From Tipula vernalis (lineage: Eukaryota > Arthropoda > Insecta > Diptera > Tipulidae): a DNA stretch of 64,000 nt. Below, one piece after another: positions 55,558 to 64,000 of this stretch. Position 1 is the first letter of the stretch, and every line of letters begins with the position of its first letter. The stretch covers positions 54,932,333 through 54,996,332 of the forward strand of contig OY282560.1 of assembly GCA_958295665.1 (NCBI GenBank). The letters run 5' to 3'. The notes beneath the pieces were generated by a model. It searched no databases. It saw only the letters and a program-made list of their open reading frames with translations, and had not been told where the DNA came from. Made by a program: the position numbers and the translations under genes.

Positions 55558-56852
55558 ATGGCTGCATTAAATTTGCGCGCATCTGCCCGCTCATCGATTT
55601 CGCGCATGCTGCTTGCGGTAGAGGCGAATGGTTATGCTCCCGATCGAGTGGAGATTGAACAAACATTGCGGAACATCGAAGCTCATTTTAACCGATTCAT
55701 AAAAAATCATTTGAGTTTGGTTGGTGAAGCGCAGCCAGATGCAATCGCTGCCCACGAGGAACTATTTGCCCAAACTGAATCATCATACGACAAGGTTTGC
55801 ATCAAATTACGCCGATTACTTGCGAGTTACAAACCTGAGCCGGTGTGTGAGACCGGACGCATTCATGCCGTAGACATGCGCATGGATCCATTATCTATTC
55901 CTGCCTTTGATGGAAGGCCAGAGAACTGGCTCATATTCAAGGATTTGTTCGAGGCTCTTGTCCATAATCAGGCCGATCTGGAACCAACATACAAATTACC
56001 CAAACTTCGACAATGTGTTAAAAGTGAGAATGTTCCTATCGTCGCTGGTGTTTACACTGGTGGTTACGAACAAGTGTGGACCGAACTCAAGCAACGTTAT
56101 GATAATCCACGATTAGTTTAGTTGAGACCCACGTTAATCGTCTGCTTGATCTGCCTGATCACCCGCCTGATCAGCAACGAGCTTTGCAAGACATCATCGA
56201 CTGCATCCGCAGTACATTGCGCGCATTGTCAGTCATGAAACTACCGACGGATAAATGGGACGCGATAATTTATCCAATTATATTAAGGAAATTGCCAAGA
56301 GCCGCGAGCAGCCAATGGGCAATGAGCCTTTCGGATGAAGGATTGCCGAAACTCGACGATATGCTAGTATATTTTGAGCGACGGGCATTGAATATGCCAT
56401 CATCGACCCCTCGGGTAGATATATCTCAGGCAAGTAACCGAGGTAGGTCTTATCGAATGCTTCGTGCAAATGTGGCTGCAACTAACTCACCACATCAATC
56501 TACTTCAAAACGAGCATCGCCATCAGCAGTGATTTGCCCACATTGTTCAGGTCCACATCGCATTTATAGATGCCATAATTTCCAGAATTTGAGTGTACAT
56601 CAGCGCTGGGATGTAGTGAAGAAACTCATGTTATGTTTTAATTGCTTGAATCCTAATCATACTCATGGAGAATGTCGATCGGGTATGTGTGCACTTTGCA
56701 ATCAGAAACATAATTCCCTATTGTGTGAGCAGACAAAGGGAATGGGTGCTGTTCAGCGACAACCAGCTCGAGCGTTAATGCCAGCTACAATACAATCATC
56801 GCCTGGCACATTGCCGAGCAAGCCACCGGAGATCAATAATCAAGAAGCATGA
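55558..56852 (+). pseudogene. BEL-B gag, one frameshift
   Basis: Likely start ATG at 55558 (MAALNLRASARSSISRML). A capsid-type region contains LSIPAFDGRPENWLIFKDLF and LPKLRQCVKSEN. An extra base near 56118 shifts the frame after RYDNPRLV. The second frame (56184-56852) continues with LPTDKWDAIIYPIILRKLP, then zinc motifs CPHCSGPHRIYRC, CFNCLNPNHTHGEC and CALCNQKHNSLLC for RNA packaging. It ends in a TGA at 56850-56852 that is in frame with pol. Confidence 0.92.
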
Positions 56853-58010
56853 CTGACCGACCACATTCAGTCATTCATAGTCCATGCCAACAGTGTCGTT
56901 TTGCTTGCCACCGCAAACGCATTTATACTGGATCGGCTTGGAAACAGTCACCTTTGTCGATTACTTTGTGACCCGGGATCTCAGGTGAGCTTTATTACTG
57001 AATCGGTGTTTAACAATCTGAATCTTCACAGAAAACGATGTGAGATAGCTGTCGAAGGAATTGGCGCATCAACTAATACCTACACCCGCGGCCAGGCGAC
57101 ACTTATCATGCGCTCTAGGGTAGAATCCACCTTCGAATTGCAATTTGAGCCATATATATTACGCTCAATCACGTCGGCAATGCCAGCGACGTCGATTGAT
57201 GCTGATTGTTGGAAACATTTGCGTAACTTACAGCTGGCTGATCCGGGATTTACTAAGCCTGGACGTATCGATATTTTGATCGGTTCCGATATCTGGGGAA
57301 GTATAATAAAACACGGAATTATCACTGGACATCGCAACGAGCCATGTGCGATTCGAACACATCTGGGTTGGGTTGTGTTTGGGCCTGTTATGAATAATAC
57401 AACCTCTGATCGACCATTACACACATTTACAGCCAACAAATGTGTCGGTGAGCAACGACTTGATGAATTGCTTCATAAGTTCTGGGAACTCGAAGAACCC
57501 GTAACTAATTTCGATCCTGCTCCAGATCCATGTGAGAAGATTTTCGAAACCACTGTCCGCCGCAACGAAGATGACCGCTACAGTGTTCAAATTCCATTTC
57601 GTCCTAACGCCCAAGCGCTTGGGAATTCTCATCAACTGGCACTTCGACAGTATCATCAATTGGAAAGAAGACTTAGCAGCAATTCCGAATTACGAACAAA
57701 GTACGTGAAGTTTATGCGGGAATATATAGCACTAAACCATATGGAAGCGGTGGCCGATTCTCGAGGCGATCCTTCGCAATCATATTATATTCCGCATCAT
57801 GCTGTCGTCGAAAAGATTAGAGTGGTATTCAATGCATCGGCCAAAACAAGTAACGGTGTGTCACTGAACACAACACTGGTCGGCCCACAACTACAAGACA
57901 CTCTTGTCAATATAATATTTCGCTTCCGTAGACGGAAAATCGCCATTACAGGCGATATTAAAAAAATGTTCCGCCAAGTCGAAATTGATCCACGTCATCG
58001 ACGATGGCAG
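56853..58010 (+). pseudogene. BEL-B protease and RT N-terminal part
   Basis: Same frame as the second gag frame. The protease active site is LLCDPGSQVSFITES, with D-P-G replacing the more usual D-S/T-G but common in BEL/Pao. Then QLADPGFTKPGRIDILIGSD and a long linker (RTHLGWVVFGPV). RT begins about 57640 with LALRQYHQLERRL, YYIPHHAVVE, IRVVFNASAKTSNGVSLN and ITGDIKKMFRQVEI (first catalytic aspartate). A TAG at 58011-58013 interrupts the polyprotein. The frame reopens at once. Confidence 0.93.
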
Positions 58011-58013
58011 TAG

Positions 58014-60902
58014 ATATTGTGGCGTGAATCATCGACGGAGCCACTACGGACATATCAATTGAAGACAATTACTTACGGTATGGCATGTGGACCATACCTT
58101 GCTATTCGGACGCTACGACAATGTGCAATGGACAACCACCAGATAATCACTGATGCCAGCCGGGCAGTAGCAGCCCGCCACAGCATTCTGCATAACTTTT
58201 ATATGAACGATTTCCTAGACAGCGTGGATTCTCCAAGTGAAGCAGTAGCTCTGGCGTTCGATATTGATTCTATATTACGACAAGGCAAATTTCATTTAAG
58301 AAAATGGAATTCAAATGATGCAGAAACAGTTGCAGCGCTTGTTGGTTCACAACCAACTGCTCCAGAACTTGATCTCAGCGATTCTGATACTACAGTACTG
58401 GGTCTTCATTGGAACCCGATCACCGATCAACTGTTCTACAAAATCAACATGTGTCAATCAGACGCCATACCTACTAAACGTCTCGTTCTTGGTGACATAG
58501 CTAAACTCTTTGATCCAACGGGCATGTTGGCACCAGTAATAGTGGCCGCAAAAATATTCATCCAGGTTTTATGGCGTGAGAAACTTGATTGGGATACACT
58601 TCTACAAGGCGAACTACGAACAAACTGGCTAACATTTCGCAACGGTTTACAACAATTGGCACAGATCCGTGTTTCGCGTTGGCTTGGTATAAGACAAGCT
58701 GGGACAATAACGCTTCATGGATTCTGTGATGCAAGCAGCAAGGCATACGCAGCCGTAGTTCACATGCGGATAATCGATGATGAGGGTCATATAAATGTGT
58801 CTTTGGTAACAGCAAGGACGAAGGTTGCGCCTGTGAAGGAAATCACAATTCCTCGGCTAGAATTGTGCGCCGCTCATCTCCTTGTAAAGGTTATCAATAA
58901 TGTACGTATTGCACTTCAACTAACTGGTGCGGATTACACGTTGTGGAGCGACTCGAGCATTGTATTATGTTGGCTACGCAAACCAGCGACGACTTTGAAA
59001 CAATACGTATCAAATCGAGTGAGCTACATCCAGCAGCATTCCGATGTCCAGCAATGGCGACACATTCGCACAGAACACAATCCAGCAGATTGCGCTAGTC
59101 GCGGAATATCACCAACCGCACTAGAAGGCCATTCCCTATGGTGGAAAGGCCCCTCATGTTTATATAAAGTATCGACCGATGTTGATGAACCACCAACGCT
59201 GACTTCACCGGAGCAAGAGATATTTGTCAACGAAACAAAACCGTTCCGTACATTACTCAGTACGAATCCCAGGTGGAAGATCACTACATGCGTCGACGGT
59301 GGAGATCGGATCCCACTCATTGAGCGATTTAGCACTTTACAAAGAGTGTTACACACGACGTCAATTGTATTACGTTTCCGACCAGCTGGACGGAAATATT
59401 GGCGAACTAAGTTCATAGCGGCATCTGAGACTGAGGCTGCGCTGTTTCTGCACATACGCGAAGCACAAGGTAATGCATATCTTACTGAAATTAATTCATT
59501 AAAATCACGTTGTAGTGTCGGCGCAACTAGCAAATTGCTTGCACTTAATCCATTTCTGGATGACAAGGAGATTCTGCGTGTCGGCGGACGTCTGACTCAT
59601 GCGGATCTTCGATACGATCAGCGTCATCCGATGATTTTGCCAAAGGAATGTACATTGGCTCGGTTACTTATTAATCATGCGCATATTGTCACGTTACATG
59701 GTGGTATTCAAGAAATGTTGCAATACCTAAGAAGACGATTCTGGATTGTTCATGGTCGTGCATTGGTAAAAACTTTCATCCATCAATGTGTCACCTGCAA
59801 ACTCTATCAGCGAGCAATGCAACAGCAACAGATGGCGTCGTTGCCACGTTCACGTGTTCTGGTAGCCCCACCATTCACAAATACTGGGCTAGATTACTGT
59901 GGCCCATTTAATGTCCGACTGGGCGGACGACGGGCAATAACGACAACAAAAACATATGCAGTGATCTTTATTTGTATGAGCACCAAGGCTGTACACATAG
60001 AGGTTGCCGAAGATCTGTCGACTAGATCATTTTTAGATGTATTCGACAGATTCATTAGTCGACGCGGCTACTGTACCACACTCTGCAGCGATAACGGAAC
60101 CCAGTTTGTTGGCGCAGACCGGCTAATGCAACGTGAACTCTGCGAGTGGAGCAACACGCATGCTCAACAGCATATCGCAGATGCCGGTGTTAGATGGCAA
60201 TTTATAACGCCTGCCGCACCGCATCATGGTGGCCTATGGGAGGCAGCGGTCCGATCAGCCAAAAAACATTTAGTGCGGATCATTGGCAAACAACCGATGT
60301 ATTATCATCAATTGAACACGCTTCTCATACGAATCGAAGCGTGTCTCAATTCCAGACCGATCATAGCGCTTCATGATGATCCGGGGGGAGGTCTTGCTTT
60401 AACCCCTGGCGAATTTCTAATAGGACGACAAATAACAGCACGGCCTGAACCAACTGTTCCAGATGTTCCAGGAAATCGACTGAAATATTGGCAGCAACTA
60501 CAACGATTGTACCAACAATTCTGGAAGCATTGGCAACAGGAATATCTCACTTTATTACAAGCACGTAGTAAATGGGCCCGAGCGGAGCCAAATTTGCAAA
60601 TAAACGACATCGTTGTTATTCAACAAGATAACCTACCACCATCTCGATGGCGCATAGGGCGCATTATCAAAATACATCCGGGCAGTGATGGGCTGGTACG
60701 TGTAGTAACGATTGAGTACAATAGCGATCAAAAAACATCTGATGGACAGCTAATCAAACATCAATGTCAGCGACCGATCCAGAAGGTATGCCGGTTATTT
60801 TCAGCACATGGGAAAGTTCCAAACCGGACCGGTTTGGCCGGGCAGGAATGTATAAGATCGACCACCCCGAATGCGAACGAAGAAGTAAAAGATGTTTACT
60901 GA
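58014..60902 (+). pseudogene. BEL-B RT palm, RNase H, integrase
   Basis: Opens ILWRESS in frame with the upstream RT. The RT active site (58196-58215) reads YMNDFLDS where BEL/Pao elements have Y-x-DD, so the first aspartate of the pair is asparagine. RNase H: LHGFCDASSKAYAA (about 58720), ELCAAHLLVK, WSDSSIVLCWL, NPADCASRGI. Integrase: HHCC finger HGGIQEMLQYLRRRFW to HQCVTC (59695-59805), DDE core LDYCGPF (about 59890), CSDNGTQFVGA (about 60090), EACLNSRPI (about 60340). A DUF5641-type tail follows (PPSRWRIGRIIKIHPGSDG). The final residues are encoded by the 3' LTR. Confidence 0.95.
60840..60848 (+). promoter_or_regulatory. BEL-B polypurine tract
   Basis: GGGCAGGAA directly before the 3' LTR, comparable with GGGCGGCGGAA in BEL-A. 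It lies inside the pol reading frame. Confidence 0.65.
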
Positions 60903-61118
60903 ACGCACCGACTAATTGCGATAGAACGCACCCGTATACATCTGGTCATACCACGTCGTATTTGAGTTGTTCCCTTTCTTTTTTTTTTGTATAACGTTTT
61001 TTCCTTTCCTTTGTCATTACTCTGTATTCTGTTCTTGCGATATAACCTCAATAAATATTATACGTAATAATACATAATTCTGAGTATTTTATTCGTGCGA
61101 CAAGCATAATATTATACA
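60849..61118 (+). repeat. BEL-B 3' LTR
   Basis: 270 bp, about four substitutions from 55113-55382. Encodes the last codons of pol. Followed by GATAT. Confidence 0.93.
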
Positions 61119-62171
61119 GATATCTTAGTTGGATCACATCATTGCTTTGATCTATTAGAGGAAAAACGAATATTAGGAGATCAAACACGACCTACCATGT
61201 AAAAATCATTCTTTGGTTGGATAGTTGCTGGTAAATTTGATGACACCAAATCAGTTCAATCATTCACCGCTACTTCCAGAGGAAGGAAATTTGAATCGAT
61301 TATTAAAACAATTTTGGGAAATTGAAAGTATCACCACCACCAGCAAATACATTTATTCGGAGGAAGAAGAATTTTGTGAAACCCATTTCCAGGAGACTAA
61401 GCAGGAAGATGAATCTGGTCGTTTAATTGTTCGTCTACGATTCATAAATTCGCCTACTATTTTAGGAGACTCCATTTGTGTTGCTATACAACGAATGCGG
61501 GCAATGGAAACGAAATTTTCTAAAAATAAAGAATTTTGTGACATGTACAAAGAATTTATTGAATAGTATATCAAATTAGGACATATGAAGGAAATTGGTT
61601 TTGCAGTACAACAGTTACCAGGCTACTATCTTCCGCACCATGGAAAATGAAGCCATCAAACACCACTACAAAGCTGAGAGTTGTGTTTGATGGTTCCGCC
61701 AAAACCACATCGGGAAAATCAATTAACGACTGCTTGGCAGTAGGTCCTAATTTGCAAAACAATTTATACAGTATCTTATGTCGTTTTAGAGAATACAGAG
61801 TAGCATTTACATCGGATGTGGAGAAAATGCTTCGACAGGTACGCGTAGCAAATGAAGAACCAAATACCAAAGAATTATATAGAGAGATAATCCGAAACTA
61901 CCGTTTAAGCACTATGAACTGCAGACCGTCACCTACGGCACTTCCAGTGCTCCTTTCCTAGCCACTAGAGCTCTCCTAGAAGTAGCTTTACGACATAAAG
62001 TCCAATTACCAGAAGCAGCTGATCATATCATGAATGATATATATGTGGATGTATATGATCTCTGATGTGGATGATCTCATGACGGGAGCAGACACGATCT
62101 GTGACGCAAGAAGACTAAAGAACGATATACAATCAATCCTAGAGAGTACTGGTTTTCACCTAAGAAAATGG
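61119..62171 (+). pseudogene. BEL-C protease end and RT, several breaks
   Basis: Resumes after BEL-B with residues of the protease-RT linker (SFFGWIVAGKF after a TAA near 61200). The frame 61225-61566 has NRLLKQFWEIES, the usual pre-RT linker, and ends in a TAG. RT: KLRVVFDGSAKTTSGKSIND, AFTSDVEKMLRQV (first aspartate), ITYGT-like block, then IYVDV and DVDDLMTGADT, which look like a small tandem duplication splitting the YVDD motif (62040-62085). FHLRKW at about 62160 is the last RT residue before the deletion. Confidence 0.88.
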
Positions 62172-62524
62172 GTATGCATATGCAGTAAAAAGGATGGTTC
62201 ATGGCTGTGTTCAATGTACCAAATACAAAGCAAAAGAGATGACTCAAATAATGAGTGACCTGCCTGAGGCGCGAGTTGATCTAATAAGACCGTTTTTAAA
62301 AGTGGGAGTAGATTATGCAGGACCGTTTTCAACCCACTTATCCAGAGGAAGAGGGCTGAAGACGTATAAAAGCTATATTTGCTTATTCGTTTGCCTTAGC
62401 ACTAAGGCTGTCTACCTGGAGTTGGTGACTGATCTCACAACCGAAGCATATCTTGCAGCTCTTCGAAGATTTGTGGCACGAAGACGGATTTGTAAAGAAA
62501 TCCACAGTGGCAATGGAACGAACC
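62172..62524 (+). pseudogene. BEL-C integrase core, cut off
   Basis: Starts inside the zinc finger (CVQCTKYKAKEMTQIM), then DLPEARVDLIRPF, VDYAGPF (first aspartate), CLFVCLSTKAVYLELVTDL and ICKEIHSGNGTN. In the last block the expected second aspartate of SDNGTNF is glycine. At about 62524 the plus-strand similarity ends and minus-strand BEL sequence begins. Confidence 0.88.
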
Positions 62525-63240
62525 GCCTTTTATCATGTTGTTTTTTATTATCGATGGATAGTAGTCTGCCCCTAGCACAAGATCGATTGATTGAGCTTGG
62601 TAGTAAGATGGATCTGCTAATTCTACATTCTGCAGATAGGTCCATTTACTAGTGTCGACATTTGGCTCGGGTAGTTGTTGTGTTAATTTGTCGAATACTA
62701 AGGCTTCAACCTCTAATCGGAAGTCTCCCTCGAATCTTGGGGCTAGTTTTAGGTTTATTATATGCTTACAAATGCCAGCCTTATTTCCGCCTATGCCAGA
62801 AATGTTCACATGATCCTTCTTCTATTTGACATTTAATAAGTTGGCCGCCTTTGCAGAGATTAATGTTGCCTGTGAGCCTGGATCTATTAGTGCCCTCAGT
62901 GTGGTGAATTTCCCATCTTCTGTTTCTGCTCTCCTGGGCCTTGCTGGTTAACCAGGAATGTTTGTGTCGTACCTTTAGTGGTTGTTGATACTGAGTTGTT
63001 TTCATGTATAAGAGTATGGCGGGCTTCTTTACATACCATGCTGCGTGTATTTGATGTGCGTGACGTCATTATTGGTGTATATGGGATAAGTAGCGCTCGA
63101 TGGGCCGCGTTGATTTCTATGCCACTCGTTACTTCTTGGGGACACTTGTTTGATGGTTCAAAAATTCGGGTGATTCACTGTTCAATTTTAAGCGATGTGT
63201 TCTGATTTCGTTGCGGTATTTTCCGTTTCCAAATTAGTGC
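62525..63240 (-). pseudogene. Inverted BEL/Pao fragment (BEL-D): gag end and protease
   Basis: On the minus strand from high to low coordinates: a gag zinc-region tail (ARHTLIHENNSVSTTTKG, about 62990-63030), protease ALIDPGSQATLISAKAAN (about 62850-62900), then after a frame change ISGIGGNKAGIC and VELADPSYYQAQSIDLVLGADYY (62540-62805). The fragment ends where BEL-C integrase begins. At least two frameshifts and one stop are present. Its protease differs from those of BEL-A, -B and -C. Confidence 0.82.
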
Positions 63241-64000
63241 TGAATCCAAAAGTGTTGTTAATAGTTTTTTCCGTGTCCGGGGAGAGAGCTGTGGTAATGA
63301 TGTCAAGATAATTCAGGTAATAATCAAAACACGTTTTAACTTTATTTAGACTTTAGGTTTTTATAATTTCTTTTATTTATTTTAGTTGTGAACACTTCGA
63401 GAGATTTTTTCCAGAAAACAAGAAAAAAAATACATTTTCTAAATTTACAAATTTATACAAATTTGACAATTATGTTCTAATGACATCTACTTTTTGATAT
63501 TGAAATGATCAATTACTTTAATTGTCAGTATTTATCATGAATCTATCACGAGGCAGATGTCTCTATACGCCATTATGGAGTAAGTAAATTTTCGTTTTAA
63601 AAATGTCAAATAAGTGTAAATAAATAATTATGCTGTCAAAATATTAAAGAGGTACAGAGGTAAGTTATATAATGCAAATTTGGGTATTAATTTAAGAATA
63701 AAAATTGACATATGATTATAATTACAGCTTACATGTAACTTGGGCTTAATTGTGGATATGATGAACGAACCACGAACTGGAGATGAAATTCGTGATGATC
63801 AGCAGTGATTCAGATAAGTAAACAGCTGGAATTAATTTTCTTCATTGGTTCTTTGTGGGTTTGTTTTGTTTATTTTCAGGAACCTTTGTGTGGTCTGCTG
63901 TTGCGCAAACAATTGGAATGTTTGTTTAAGCAAAGGACACAGATAGTTGCTCTACTCCTCAATTATTTTCCTACCAATGTTGACATCTCCTTGAATAATT
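63241..64000. other. AT-rich DNA, no gene supported
   Basis: No coding motif or RNA gene recognised. It may include the leader or LTR of BEL-D, but with only one copy I cannot define an LTR. Confidence 0.5.

Larger units (their letters stand above)
55113..61118 (+). mobile_element. BEL/Pao LTR retrotransposon (BEL-B), young and complete
   Basis: Two LTRs of exactly 270 bp (55113-55382 and 60849-61118) start TGTATAAGATCG, end TTATACA, and differ at about four sites. GATAT flanks both sides (55108-55112 and 61119-61123). Inside, gag, protease, RT, RNase H, integrase and the C-terminal region are all present. Lesions: a frameshift at about 56118, an in-frame TGA at 56850-56852, an in-frame TAG at 58011-58013, and a changed RT active site. 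The pol frame runs into the 3' LTR and stops at 60900-60902. Confidence 0.95.
53466..62524 (+). mobile_element. Older BEL/Pao element (BEL-C), split and truncated
   Basis: Gag and protease lie at 53466-55112. After the BEL-B insertion (55113-61118 plus GATAT duplication), protease, RT and integrase pieces continue at 61124-62524. An internal deletion at about 62172 removes the RT end, RNase H and integrase finger. The element stops abruptly at about 62524 within the integrase DDE core, where an inverted BEL fragment begins. LTRs were not found. Confidence 0.85.

Noticed and set aside
62978..63205. 75-codon plus-strand frame
   Set aside because: Opposite strand of the BEL-D gag region. No domain, and the minus strand has recognisable BEL residues.

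Overview
The window is a eukaryotic, AT-rich block made almost entirely of repeats and nested transposable elements. I could not support any intact host gene, tRNA or rRNA. The mix of BEL/Pao and Gypsy LTR retrotransposons, R1/LOA/Jockey-type LINEs, mariner and hAT DNA transposons, and a BEL primer site matching the 3' end of an insect-type tRNA-Tyr points to an insect. Scattered TATGTACATA-like motifs would suit a fly, but I cannot assign an order with confidence. The high repeat load, old elements broken by younger ones and a 17 kb satellite suggest pericentromeric or other heterochromatin.

Layout. 1-4000: AT-rich sequence, a CAACTC-rich tract, a CCATCATAC-like array and inverted copies of a ~108-bp repeat. 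4001-7850: a broken minus-strand LINE that loses its 3' end exactly at the reverse-transcriptase YADD motif. 7860-10003: low-complexity repeats, a near-perfect palindrome and plain AT-rich DNA. 10006-27240: the most striking object, a ~17.1 kb array of about 99 copies of a 173-bp satellite enclosed by 23-bp mariner-like terminal inverted repeats with a TA on each outer side. 27243-29789: eroded DNA with a Gypsy integrase scrap and a TTGAGT-rich tract. 29790-41580: a Gypsy element (minus strand) split by a young BEL/Pao element (32624-38907, 5-bp GTAAT target duplication) and also carrying a short LINE derivative (40486-41226). 41583-44311: a BEL scrap and unidentified ORF remnants. 44312-47790: a (TATAAG)n array split by an hAT element (45783-47756). 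47791-52021: an unidentified segment, a 108-bp tandem array, a deleted mariner and a deleted LINE whose tail is itself (AAGTAT)n-like. 52090-63240: BEL/Pao fragments, including a complete young BEL (55113-61118, GATAT target duplication) sitting inside the protease gene of an older BEL, which is itself joined tail-to-tail to a third, inverted BEL fragment.

Relative ages follow from nesting: Gypsy before its BEL, BEL-C before BEL-B, the hexamer array before the hAT. LTR pairs of the two complete BEL elements differ by only about 1-1.5 percent by eye (6 of about 466 and 4 of 270 positions), so both inserted recently, yet both are already coding-defective. The satellite shows internal copy-paste blocks of 2, 4, 5, 13 and 17 monomers, as expected from recent unequal exchange.
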